Positions 1 to 8,103 of a DNA stretch of 64,000 bases are shown one piece after another. How positions within the stretch are numbered: position 1 is the stretch's first letter; each line of letters begins with the position of its first letter. Position numbers and translations under genes: made by a program. Source of the stretch: an uncultured beta proteobacterium (GTDB taxonomy: Bacteria; Pseudomonadota; Gammaproteobacteria; Burkholderiales; SG8-39); contig CAIOLO010000089.1 in assembly GCA_903859155.1 (NCBI GenBank), positions 1-64,000 of the forward strand, given 5' to 3'. The notes under the pieces were generated by a model. The model was not told the origin of the DNA. It saw nothing but the letters and a program-made list of their open reading frames with translations, and made no database searches.

Positions 1-136
1 CCAAAAGCTTGCCGCGCTGCTTCTGGCAGCCGGCGCGAGATTTATGCGACGGCGGTTTCATGTACGACCGCGCGGCCAAAAGCTTGCCGCGCTGCTTCTG
101 GCAGCCGGCGCGAGATTTATGCGACGGCGGTTTCAT
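1..136. repeat. Two-copy direct repeat, 61-bp unit, 75-bp period
   Basis: Bases 1-61 are repeated exactly at 76-136, separated by 14 unrelated bases. The second copy ends one base before the stop codon of the Lon-type protease gene. The first copy begins at base 1, so the array may continue outside the window. The unit is GC-rich and I see no protein that explains it. The forward ORF of 176 codons that runs through it is a shadow of the protease gene. Confidence 0.9.
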
Positions 137-2623
137 CTAGCGCTTTCCGCGATTTGGCAGGTGCAGCCTTCGCGCACGCGCGCCTGCGCCTTCGCGACCG
201 CTACTGCGCTCGGCGTATTTGACCAGCCGTTGTTCCACCAGTGCATTGATGGAGCCCTCGGGAAAACCGCCGTTGCCGTCTGCTGCCCCGGCGGTAATCC
301 CCGTGAGCAGCGCGATACCCTGGTCGATGTGGGTTATCGGGTAAATGTGGAATCGGCCCTGAGCCACAGCTTCGACCACCTGATCCTTCAGCATCAGATG
401 TTTTTCGTTCGATGCGGGAATAAGCACGCCCTGCTCGCCGCTGAGGCCGCGTGCATTGCACAGGTCGAAGAATCCCTCGATCTTTTCATTGACCCCTCCG
501 ATCGCCTGTACGTCGCCATGCTGATTGACCGAGCCGGTGACCGCCAGCGACTGCGACACAGGCAGATCTGCTAGGGCCGAGAGCAATGCATAGAGTTCCG
601 CGGAGGAAGCGCTGTCGCCCTCGACGCCGCCGTAGCTTTGCTCGAACACCAGGCTTGCCGACAGCGACAGGGGAGCCTCCAGGGCGTAGCGACCTGCCAG
701 AAAGCCAGAGAGGATGAGTACACCCTTGGAATGGAGCGGCCCGCCCAGTTCGGCCTCGCGTTCGATATCGACAACGCGGCCTGAGCCGGGCCGCACGCGC
801 GCGGTAATGCGGTGAGGCATGCCGAAAGCGAAACCTCCCAGCTGCATTACCGACAGGCCGTTGATCTGTCCGGCACGACTGCCCGACGTATCGATCAGCA
901 GTGTGCCGCGCAACACTTCTTCCTGCAGGCGCGAGCGCACCCGGCCGGCACGCGCCTCGGTGGCGACGATGGCCTGGCGCACATCGGGCGCGGTAATGAG
1001 ATTTCTCCCGGCTTGTGCCGCCCAGTGATCGGATTCGCGCAGCAGGTCGGCCAGTGCCATCGTTCGTGCCGAGAGCTTGCCCGAGTCGGCGGCCACGCGC
1101 GAGGCGCGCTCCACGACCTGTGCGACCGCGGCGGGATCCAGCGGGCGAAGCGATTCCTGCCGGGCGACGGCAGCCACCGTGCCCGCGTATTTCAGGTCCG
1201 CACCGGGGTGTCGCTCCATGTCCTCGTCGAAATCGACCAGCACCTTGAACAGCGCACCGAACTCCGGGTCGTACTGGTGCAGCAGGTAGTAATGCGTGCG
1301 CTGGCCGATCAGCACCACCTTGACATCCAGCGGGATTGGCTGTGGTTGCAGCGAAACGGTGCTCACCAGGCTGAGTGCCTGGCCCAGTGATTCCATGTGG
1401 ATCTGGCGCGATCGCAGCGCCCGCTTGAGCGCCTCCCATGCAAACGGCTGCGCGAGCAGGCGCAGCGCATCGAGTATCAGGTAGCCGCCATTGGCGCGGT
1501 GCAGGGCACCGGACTGGATGAGGGTGAAATCGGTTTTCAGCGCGCCCATTTGCGCAACGTGCTCGATGCGACCGACCAGATTGTCGTGGGTTGGATTGTC
1601 CTCGTAGACCACCGGGGAGCCGGTCTGGCCGGCGTGCTCCACCAGGACGTTGACCTCCATGCGGCGCAATGGCGAATCGGCCCCCTCTGACTGGGGTGGT
1701 GGAATGCCAAACAGTGCCGGCGGTTCGCCGTCTTTAGCAGGCTGGAAGAACTCCGATTTGTCCAGTACGTCCGCCTGCGCTGCGCTCAGGTGCGCGATGA
1801 CTTCGGGCAGGTTGGCGTACTTGAGCCTGACATCCTCGATGAGTCCGTTGACTGCAGTGTGGGTGATCTGGCGGTTCAATTCCTCGAGCTTGCGGTGCGC
1901 TTCGCGGCGCCACTTGGGCATTTCGTGAAAGACCTTCTCAAGCTCTTCCTGCAGCGCCGCGATGGCCGATTCAAGGCGCTTTTTTTCCTCGTCGGGCAGT
2001 TTGATGAATTCCTGGGGGGGCATTACCGCGTCATCCAGGCGCGGTGCGAATCCAAATCCTGCCGGCGTGCGCAGCAGTGCGATTCCTTGCGACGAGGCGC
2101 TTTCTTCGATGCCACCCATGGCATGGGCCTGGCGCTCGTTGAATTCGGACTCGATTTCGTGGCGCCGTGCGCGGTACCCATCAGATTCGAAAGCCGCGGG
2201 AATGCCGGTACGCAGGTCCTCCATCAGCCTTTGCATATCGCGCCGGAATTCCACGCCGACCCCGGGGGGCAACTGCAAGGCCTGCGGACGGTGCGGCGCC
2301 GCGAAATTGAATACATAACACCAGTCGCTGCTGACTTTCTCCGCTGCGGCGCGCTCCTCGATCAGGCGGCGCACGATCTGGTGACGGCCCAGGCCCTCGG
2401 GTCCCATCGCGTAGAGGTTGTAGCCTTCGCGGCGCATGCCGATGCCAAAGCGCAGCGCCTCCACGGCGCGGTCCTGCCCGAGCGTGTACCCGGCGTCAGT
2501 TATCTCGCCGGTGTTTGCAAAGGTAAATTGCGACGCATCGCAGCGCCGGCAAAGCCTTTCGGCAGGCAGTTCGGTCGGGGTGGCCTGGTCGCCGGACAGA
2601 AGGTCTGTCTGAGACATAGACAT
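137..2623 (-). CDS. Lon-family AAA protease (LonB/YcbZ-like)
   Basis: Predicted cytoplasmic ATP-dependent serine protease of about 828 residues. The N-terminal part has a degenerate P-loop (GPEGLGRH, without the usual GKT/S), as in the YcbZ-type Lon relatives. The C-terminal quarter is the Lon proteolytic domain, with the catalytic serine in GDSASSAEL and the catalytic lysine in GGVNEKIEGFF. The longest ORF starts at 2668, but I chose the MSMSQTD start at 2623 because the extra 15 residues (MCCFLDC...) look non-native; MSQTD at 2617 is also possible. It is the last gene of an apparent leftward unit behind fnr and a small acidic protein gene. That makes a role in protein turnover during the aerobic/anaerobic shift plausible, but this is inferred from position only. 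Confidence 0.85.
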   Translation of the reverse strand: MSMSQTDLLSGDQATPTELPAERLCRRCDASQFTFANTGEITDAGYTLGQDRAVEALRFGIGMRREGYNLYAMGPEGLGRHQIVRRLIEERAAAEKVSSDWCYVFNFAAPHRPQALQLPPGVGVEFRRDMQRLMEDLRTGIPAAFESDGYRARRHEIESEFNERQAHAMGGIEESASSQGIALLRTPAGFGFAPRLDDAVMPPQEFIKLPDEEKKRLESAIAALQEELEKVFHEMPKWRREAHRKLEELNRQITHTAVNGLIEDVRLKYANLPEVIAHLSAAQADVLDKSEFFQPAKDGEPPALFGIPPPQSEGADSPLRRMEVNVLVEHAGQTGSPVVYEDNPTHDNLVGRIEHVAQMGALKTDFTLIQSGALHRANGGYLILDALRLLAQPFAWEALKRALRSRQIHMESLGQALSLVSTVSLQPQPIPLDVKVVLIGQRTHYYLLHQYDPEFGALFKVLVDFDEDMERHPGADLKYAGTVAAVARQESLRPLDPAAVAQVVERASRVAADSGKLSARTMALADLLRESDHWAAQAGRNLITAPDVRQAIVATEARAGRVRSRLQEEVLRGTLLIDTSGSRAGQINGLSVMQLGGFAFGMPHRITARVRPGSGRVVDIEREAELGGPLHSKGVLILSGFLAGRYALEAPLSLSASLVFEQSYGGVEGDSASSAELYALLSALADLPVSQSLAVTGSVNQHGDVQAIGGVNEKIEGFFDLCNARGLSGEQGVLIPASNEKHLMLKDQVVEAVAQGRFHIYPITHIDQGIALLTGITAGAADGNGGFPEGSINALVEQRLVKYAERSSGREGAGARARRLHLPNRGKR

Positions 2624-2760
2624 GCCGGTCAGTTCTGACGGATTTTCGCAGTCAAGAAAACAGCACACGCCGCTTTGGCGGTGCCTGCCCTTTTAACAAC
2701 CTCGCGATGGTGGCGAAGAAGCGCCACAGGCGCTGCGCCGATGCCTGGCGCCTGCCCGCA

Positions 2761-3051
2761 TCAATGCAATTCCAGCCGGTGCGCGCCATCCTCGGCGGGC
2801 AGGCCGGTATCCGGATCGATCCAGCCGGCAACACCGATTTCATCCTCGGCCTCTTCCAGTGATACGCATGACTCGACCGCGGCCAATTCCAGCGCGGTTC
2901 CGGCATCGATATCGTCCACCACTTCAAGCAGCGACGCGTGCGGGCCGCGCAGGCGCGTCTCGCCATTGAGCCGCCAGTAAAAGCCATCGGCGCGTTCCAG
3001 AACGCTGACGGTCTCGTCCTGGTAGATCGGCTTCATGGATTGTCGTGACAT
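2761..3051 (-). CDS. Small acidic protein of unknown function
   Basis: A 96-residue, strongly acidic protein that I do not recognise. It has no signal peptide or membrane segment. The middle is rich in Asp and Glu (VVDDIDAGTALELAAVES, SLEEAEDEIG). A good ribosome binding site (GGGAGA) lies a few bases before the ATG. It sits 42 bp downstream of fnr and upstream of the Lon-type protease gene on the same strand, so it is probably co-transcribed with both. It might be an adaptor or substrate of the protease or an accessory of the regulator, but nothing in the sequence shows this. Confidence 0.65.
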   Translation of the reverse strand: MSRQSMKPIYQDETVSVLERADGFYWRLNGETRLRGPHASLLEVVDDIDAGTALELAAVESCVSLEEAEDEIGVAGWIDPDTGLPAEDGAHRLELH

Positions 3052-3093
3052 GATGTTCTCCCGGTTTGGCTGTTTCCCGTCTTCGGTCAGGAT

Positions 3094-3879
3094 TCAGTTG
3101 TAGTGCTGGCCCATGGCGGCTTTGAGGCCATCGGCATCGAGAATTCGGATGTGCTTTTGCTGAACGCTGATCATTTCCTCATCCTGGAATTTGGAAAACG
3201 CGCGGCTGACCGTTTCGAGTTTCAGCCCGAGGTAGCTGCCGATTTCCTCGCGGGTCATGCGCAGGTTGAAATCGCTCTTCGAATAGCCGCGGGCATTGAA
3301 GCGTTGCGACAGATTGAGCAGAAATGCGGCCAGGCGTTCCTCCGCCCGCATGCTCCCGAGCAGCAGCATGACCCCGTGTTCGCGTACGATCTCGCGGCTC
3401 ATAACCTTGTGGAACTGGGTCTGCAGGCCGGGCAGGTCGCGGGTGAGTTCCTGCAGTTTCGCGTAGGGAATAACGCAGACCTCGCTATCCTCCAGGGCTA
3501 CGGCGCTGGTACTGTGTGTGCCGGTGCCGATGCCGTCCATGCCGAGCATTTCTCCCCCCATGTGAAACGCGGTGACCTGTTCGCGTCCGTCATCGAGCAT
3601 CAGCGTAGCTTTGAAAAAGCCGCTGCGCAGCGCGTACAGCGAGATGAAGGGGTCGCCGGCGTGATAAACGGTTTCGCCGCGCTTGAGGCGCCTGCGGGTA
3701 TAGACCAGTTCTTCGGCGCGCGTCGCATCGCTCCCGGAGAGTCCGCAGGGCAGGCACAATTCGCGCAGATTGCAGGAAGCACAGCGGGTCGCCACCTTGG
3801 TCACATTACCCGGCACAGGCGTTCGCGGCGGCATGGCAATTTCTGCACGGGTAGCATGGATTTCGATGGGGGGGGTCAT
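3094..3879 (-). CDS. fnr: FNR-type oxygen-sensing transcription regulator
   Basis: A 261-residue Crp/Fnr protein. Cysteines 33, 36 and 42 (in CASCNLRELC) and Cys135 (SEVCVIP) reproduce the spacing of E. coli FNR Cys20, 23, 29 and 122 with a constant offset of 13, so an oxygen-labile [4Fe-4S] cluster is expected. The cyclic-nucleotide-like fold occupies roughly residues 60-170. The C-terminal helix-turn-helix carries the E-x-x-S-R recognition motif (ETVSR) that in FNR reads TTGAT-N4-ATCAA. Several such boxes occur in this window (before hemN, narK1, the FMN oxidoreductase gene and norC), and this protein is the obvious candidate to bind them. AAGGAG precedes the ATG. The gene lies 20 bp behind the receiver-only regulator gene. 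Confidence 0.93.
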   Translation of the reverse strand: MTPPIEIHATRAEIAMPPRTPVPGNVTKVATRCASCNLRELCLPCGLSGSDATRAEELVYTRRRLKRGETVYHAGDPFISLYALRSGFFKATLMLDDGREQVTAFHMGGEMLGMDGIGTGTHSTSAVALEDSEVCVIPYAKLQELTRDLPGLQTQFHKVMSREIVREHGVMLLLGSMRAEERLAAFLLNLSQRFNARGYSKSDFNLRMTREEIGSYLGLKLETVSRAFSKFQDEEMISVQQKHIRILDADGLKAAMGQHYN

Positions 3880-3899
3880 GCCTTTCTCCTTTTGATCTG

Positions 3900-4334
3900 C
3901 TAAGCACAGTGGTGATAGTGGTCTTCGTCAGCCTGCCTTGCTGCGCAGCCGGCGAGAATCGCTTCCTTGACCTTGTCGAATTCGGTGCTTTTGTCCAGCA
4001 ATGAACTGGCACCGGCTTCGGCGAACAGGCGACGGTAATGCGGATCCGGGTAATTGGTGAGTACGACGAATACAATTTTCGGTGCCAGCAGGCGCACTTT
4101 GCGAATGACTTCGATGCCGCTGCCGCCCCGCAGATGGATGTCCAGCACCACGGCATCGGGCTTGCTGGAGAGGATGCCGGCTATGGCCTCTGGCGGGGTC
4201 TCGGCCTGGCCGACCACGTCAATGTTGCCGCCCTCCTCGAGCAGTTTGGCCAGGCGCTCGCCGATGGCCGCTGAATCCTCGGCAATGAATACCGTGATGC
4301 GGTTCGGGTTTTGCAGATGCAGCGCTTGTTCCAT
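3900..4334 (-). CDS. Receiver-only response regulator
   Basis: A 144-residue single-domain protein. It has the CheY-like receiver features: acidic pocket (FIAEDS), phosphoacceptor Asp in VVLDIHL, conserved Thr in FVVLTN and Lys in LLDKS. There is no DNA-binding output domain, and the last 20 residues are a His/Asp-rich tail (ADEDHYHHCA). It is the first gene of the unit that continues into fnr, so it may relay phosphorylation from the nearby kinase to FNR or to another partner; that is inference. Two tandem palindromes lie 60-96 bp upstream of its start codon. Confidence 0.85.
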   Translation of the reverse strand: MEQALHLQNPNRITVFIAEDSAAIGERLAKLLEEGGNIDVVGQAETPPEAIAGILSSKPDAVVLDIHLRGGSGIEVIRKVRLLAPKIVFVVLTNYPDPHYRRLFAEAGASSLLDKSTEFDKVKEAILAGCAARQADEDHYHHCA

Positions 4335-4393
4335 GGCCCGAAGTATGCAAGCCGGCTGCGGGACAAACTATCGGCGCCGGCTGAATCAGCGGG

Positions 4394-4430
4394 TAGGCGG
4401 GCGCCTAAATCCGGGGTAGGAATCGTCCTA
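4394..4430. promoter_or_regulatory. Two tandem TAGG-N6-CCTA palindromes
   Basis: The sequences TAGGCGGGCGCCTA (4394-4407) and TAGGAATCGTCCTA (4417-4430) both fit TAGG-N6-CCTA, with centres 23 bp apart, roughly two helical turns. They lie in the 204-bp gap between the receiver-only regulator gene (leftward, start 4334) and the end of the NarL-type regulator gene. The inverted half-sites with N6 spacing resemble in layout the TGTAAG-N6-CTTACA sites of GacA-type NarL/FixJ regulators. The adjacent NarL-type regulator is therefore a candidate ligand, which is inference. Confidence 0.6.
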
Positions 4431-4538
4431 CGCAAGCTTGGGCCTGCGGGCTCCAGAACGGGGGGGGAGGGACCCGCGCTTTTGCAACTGCGCTTCCGCT
4501 ACCGCCGTTACCCGGCGCCATGGGGCGTGCCGCGTGAC

Positions 4539-5168
4539 TCAGTCCAGGTTGTTTTCCATGGCGTAGCGGATCAGGTCCGCCTGGTTGGTCATGCCCATCT
4601 TCAGCATCAGCCGCGTCTTATGGGTGCTCACAGTCTTGACCGAGAGGTTCAGCTCAGAGGCAATGTCGGTGATGCTTTTTCCCGCCACCAGCAGGCGCAT
4701 CACCTGAAACTCGCGGTCCGAGAGGGTGCTGTGCAGCGGACCTTCTGCGTTGGGCATCGCCCCCAGGGCGATCTGCTCGGCGACCCCCGGAGTGATGAAG
4801 GCGCCACCCGAGGCAACCTTGCGAATGGCCAGAACCAGCTGGGCCTCGGCGGTTCCCTTGGTAAGGTAACCCGAGGCGCCAGCGCGGATGGCGCGCACAG
4901 CATACTGCTGCTCCTCGTGCATGCTCAGTATCAGGATGCGCAGCTTGGGCTTTTCACTCTTGACCTGGCGGATCAGCTCAATGCCGCTGCGACCGGGCAT
5001 GGACATGTCCAGCAACAGCAAGTCGAACTCCAGTTCCCGTGTTCGGACCAGAACCTCATGGCCGTTGCAGGCTTCGCCCACGACGGCGAAATCCTGGCTG
5101 GCATCGAGCATCTGCTTGAGCCCCTCGCGCACGATGGTGTGATCATCAGCGATAACGATGCGTATCAT
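4539..5168 (-). CDS. NarL/FixJ-family response regulator
   Basis: A 209-residue two-domain regulator. The N-terminal receiver has the acidic pair in IADDHTI, the phosphoacceptor in LLLDMSMPG and Lys in YLTKGT. The C-terminal LuxR-type helix-turn-helix (about residues 145-205) contains LSDREFQVMRLLVAGKS and LNLSVKTVSTHK. Its start codon overlaps the end of the histidine kinase gene by 4 bp, so kinase and regulator form a co-translated pair. Its targets are unknown. Nitrate, oxygen or redox control would suit the neighbourhood. Confidence 0.9.
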   Translation of the reverse strand: MIRIVIADDHTIVREGLKQMLDASQDFAVVGEACNGHEVLVRTRELEFDLLLLDMSMPGRSGIELIRQVKSEKPKLRILILSMHEEQQYAVRAIRAGASGYLTKGTAEAQLVLAIRKVASGGAFITPGVAEQIALGAMPNAEGPLHSTLSDREFQVMRLLVAGKSITDIASELNLSVKTVSTHKTRLMLKMGMTNQADLIRYAMENNLD

Positions 5169-6463
5169 ATGGCTTCACCTGGCGTTTCCAGAGGGATGCG
5201 CACTGCAACGACCGTGCCCTTGCCGGCGTTGCTCTGAACGCTGACCTCGCCGTTGAGCAGGTAGACCCGCTCACGCATGCCAATCAACCCGAATGACCCG
5301 CTTGCCCGGGTTTCCCCTGCGGAAAATCCGCGGCCGTTGTCGCTCACCGTGAGGACCAGTGCGCGTCCTTCGGTCTCAAGCGTCACCTCCACCTGGGTTG
5401 CCGCGGCATGCCGCGCGACATTGGTCAACGATTCCTGCAGGATGCGAAAAATCGCGGTGGCATGAGCTCCAGAGGTCTGAAGATCCGGCGATCCGAACGC
5501 CAGTTCGCAGGATATGCCGCTGCGGCGCTGGAAGTCCTGCACCAGCCACTCCACCGCAGGCGCGAGGCCCAGGTCATCGAGCATCATCGGGCGCAGATCG
5601 GCGGATATGCGCCGGGTCGCCGCAACGGTCTGGTCCAGCAGCAGTTGCATCGACGCGAGCTTCTTCTCCAGGTCGGCCGAGCCGGCGGGCAGCCTCTCGC
5701 GCAGCCAGGCGGCGTCCATCTTGAGTGCGGTGAGTGCCCCGCCCAGTTCGTCGTGCAGTTCGCGTGCGACCCGGCTTTTTTCCTGTTCCCGGACCTTTTG
5801 CGAAACCGAGGCCATCTCGCGGAGCTCTTCGCGCGAGTGGCGCAGCGCCTGCTCCGTGCGCACCCGCTGGCTGATGTCCCTGAGGATGGCCGTGAAGATG
5901 AGTTCGCCGGGTCTGCCCGATTTCGAAATCGATGCTTCCACCGGAAACTCCTCGCCATCGGCGCGCAGGCCGGTCAGCACCGAATGGTCTCCCATGCGGC
6001 GTGATGTGGTGCCGGTTGCGCCGAAATGCGCAACGTGCGCACGATGCGCCTGGCGCAGTCGCGCCGGCAGCAGCATGTCGAGCGGCTGGCCCAGCACCTG
6101 CTCGCGCGGCCGCTGAAAAATCTTTTCCGCAGCCTGGTTGAACAGCACCACCTGTTGCCGTTCATCCACGGTGATGACCGCGTCCATCGCCCCTTCCAGC
6201 ACAGTGCTCACTTGTACCTCGGCGCGGCGCAGGGCGCGCCGGGCGAGGATTTCGTAATGTATCAGTACTGCCGCCGTCGTCAATACAACGACGCCGGCAA
6301 ACGCGCTGGTCAACAGCATCTGCTGCGGATACCAGTTCATCACCTCGGCCAGGGCGGCAAGCAGCATGGTCGCCGCCGCCACCACCAGCACCGGGCCGAG
6401 GAAGATGAGCAGCACGCTGCGGTTTTGCTGCGTGGCCGATTGCGAATGGTCAAATACCGGCAT
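5165..6463 (-). CDS. Membrane PAS sensor histidine kinase
   Basis: A 432-residue kinase. Two membrane segments near residues 18-68 are separated by only a short loop. A PAS domain follows (VSTVLEGAMDAVITVDE onward), then a HisKA_3 dimerisation domain with the phospho-accepting His in RELHDELGGALTALKMD, and a HATPase domain with DNGRGF and GSFGLIGMRERV. This is the NarX/DegS/NreB-type kinase class. It lacks a large periplasmic nitrate-binding domain, so sensing is probably through the cytoplasmic PAS domain or the membrane. It pairs with the NarL-type regulator that overlaps its 3' end. The FNR box at 6501-6514 is 38 bp before its start codon. Confidence 0.9.
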   Translation of the reverse strand: MPVFDHSQSATQQNRSVLLIFLGPVLVVAAATMLLAALAEVMNWYPQQMLLTSAFAGVVVLTTAAVLIHYEILARRALRRAEVQVSTVLEGAMDAVITVDERQQVVLFNQAAEKIFQRPREQVLGQPLDMLLPARLRQAHRAHVAHFGATGTTSRRMGDHSVLTGLRADGEEFPVEASISKSGRPGELIFTAILRDISQRVRTEQALRHSREELREMASVSQKVREQEKSRVARELHDELGGALTALKMDAAWLRERLPAGSADLEKKLASMQLLLDQTVAATRRISADLRPMMLDDLGLAPAVEWLVQDFQRRSGISCELAFGSPDLQTSGAHATAIFRILQESLTNVARHAAATQVEVTLETEGRALVLTVSDNGRGFSAGETRASGSFGLIGMRERVYLLNGEVSVQSNAGKGTVVAVRIPLETPGEAI

Positions 6464-6500
6464 GAAGCACCGCCAGCGTATTGGTTTGCGTGATCACCGC

Positions 6501-6514
6501 TTGACCCAGATCAA
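6501..6514. promoter_or_regulatory. FNR box (TTGACCCAGATCAA) between kinase gene and hemN
   Basis: The site matches TTGAT-N4-ATCAA at 9 of 10 positions. It lies in the 248-bp divergent gap between the histidine kinase gene (start 6463, leftward) and hemN (start 6712, rightward). A weak leftward -10-like TACGCT sits about 30 bp from the box centre on the kinase side. For hemN the box would imply a leader of about 160 nt. FNR control of hemN is common in proteobacteria; which gene is controlled here cannot be decided from sequence alone. Confidence 0.7.
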
Positions 6515-6711
6515 TTGGTGCCGACATGCGGCGGCGCACAGTAACAGGCGAACTTGGCAGGAATTTGGGCCGCATCGCGCGACTGTGCAGCCGACCCGTG
6601 CGGGGGAAGGGCAAATCAGCCATTTGTGCCATTTGAGATAAAAACATTGGTCAACGGTTGTGGAAAAGTTTTGGTTTCTATGACCGTCATTGCACGCAAT
6701 CGCGTTTGAGC

Positions 6712-8103
6712 ATGGATATGTATACAAATCTCGTCATAGACGCAGACCTGATCCGCAAATACGGCGGCAACGGCCCGCGCTATACCTCCTATCCCACCGC
6801 CGATCGATTTGTCGAGGCTTTTGACGCCGATGTCTATCGCCACTGGTTGCGCAATAGAAATGTCGGTGGTATCTCCCGTCCGCTTTCATTATACGTACAC
6901 CTGCCATTCTGCGGGACGGTCTGCTATTACTGTGCGTGCAACAAGATCGTCACCGGTGACCGCAGCCGTTCTGCGCCCTACATCAGCTATCTGGCCCGGG
7001 AGGTTGAGCTCCTGTGCACGGAGCTGGGCGAGGACCGCGCCGCCAGCCAGGTGCATTTTGGGGGAGGCACGCCGACTTTTCTTCCGGACAACGAGTTGCG
7101 CGAGCTGATGCGCGTTCTCGGTTCGGGATTCAAGCTGAATCCCGCCGGTGAATACGCCATCGAGATCGACCCGCGCGGCGTGGGCGAGGAGCGGGTCGCG
7201 TTGCTTGCGGAACTGGGCTTTAACCGCATGAGCCTGGGCGTGCAGGATTTCGACCCGGTGGTGCAGCGCGCGGTCAACCGCATCCAGACGATTGAGCAGA
7301 CGCTGGAGACCACGCTTGCGGCGCGTCGCCACGGCTTCCGCTCCATCAATTACGACCTCATCTACGGATTGCCGCGCCAGACTCTGGAAGGGTTCTCGCG
7401 CACCCTCGATCTGGTGTGTGAAGCCGCGCCGGATCGCATTGCGCTGTATTCCTACGCGCACCTGCCCGCCGTCTTCATGCCGCAGCGGCGAATCGCGGCG
7501 GCCGATCTGCCGACCCCGGAGGTGAAACTGCAGCTGATGACCCAGGCGATCGCGAAATTCAGCGCCGCCGGCTACGTCTATATCGGCATGGATCATTTCG
7601 CCAGGCCCGATGACGACCTTGCGCTGGCGCAGCGGCAGGGACGGCTGACGCGGAATTTCCAGGGATATTCAAGTGCCGGCGATGCGGACACCCTGGCGAT
7701 CGGCGTATCGGCCATAAGCAATGTCGGGCCCACCTACAGCCAGAACTACAAGGAACTCGACGATTACGCCGCCCGCCTGGATGACGGCGTGCTGCCGGTG
7801 CTGCGCGGCATAGAGCTGAGCGCAGATGACCTTGCGCGCAGTGCGGTCATACAGTCGCTCGCCTGCCACTTCCGCGTCTCCAAAGAATCCATTTCTATCG
7901 CGCACCTGATCGATTTCGACAGTTATTTCACCCACGAGATGAGCCATCTTGCGCTGCTGCGCGACGATGGCCTGGTGGATATAGACGACGAGTGGATCAC
8001 GGTGACTCCCTCGGGCCGCCTGCTGGTGCGGGCTGTCTGCATGGTGTTCGACCGTTATCTCAGCCAGGGCCAGGCGCGCGCGCAATATTCGCGCGTGCTA
8101 TGA
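6712..8103 (+). CDS. hemN: Oxygen-independent coproporphyrinogen III dehydrogenase
   Basis: Radical-SAM enzyme that oxidatively decarboxylates coproporphyrinogen III to protoporphyrinogen IX without oxygen. This supplies haem for the cytochromes encoded further along. From MDMYTN the protein has 463 residues, the usual HemN length. The radical-SAM cluster motif C-x3-C-x2-C is CGTVCYYC (Cys67, 71 and 74), followed by the SAM-binding FGGGTPTF. The typical N-terminal GPRYTSYPTA is present. The ORF extends upstream to 6658, but the extra residues do not look like HemN. The stop codon overlaps the ATG of the next gene, so the two are translationally coupled. Confidence 0.93.
   Translation: MDMYTNLVIDADLIRKYGGNGPRYTSYPTADRFVEAFDADVYRHWLRNRNVGGISRPLSLYVHLPFCGTVCYYCACNKIVTGDRSRSAPYISYLAREVELLCTELGEDRAASQVHFGGGTPTFLPDNELRELMRVLGSGFKLNPAGEYAIEIDPRGVGEERVALLAELGFNRMSLGVQDFDPVVQRAVNRIQTIEQTLETTLAARRHGFRSINYDLIYGLPRQTLEGFSRTLDLVCEAAPDRIALYSYAHLPAVFMPQRRIAAADLPTPEVKLQLMTQAIAKFSAAGYVYIGMDHFARPDDDLALAQRQGRLTRNFQGYSSAGDADTLAIGVSAISNVGPTYSQNYKELDDYAARLDDGVLPVLRGIELSADDLARSAVIQSLACHFRVSKESISIAHLIDFDSYFTHEMSHLALLRDDGLVDIDDEWITVTPSGRLLVRAVCMVFDRYLSQGQARAQYSRVL

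Noticed and set aside
1-136. Possible CRISPR array
   Set aside because: Only two copies, 61-bp units with a 14-bp spacer, and no cas genes; it is a plain direct repeat.
44-574. Forward ORF of 176 codons over the left edge
   Set aside because: It runs antisense to the Lon-type protease and through the repeat; the encoded sequence has no recognisable features.
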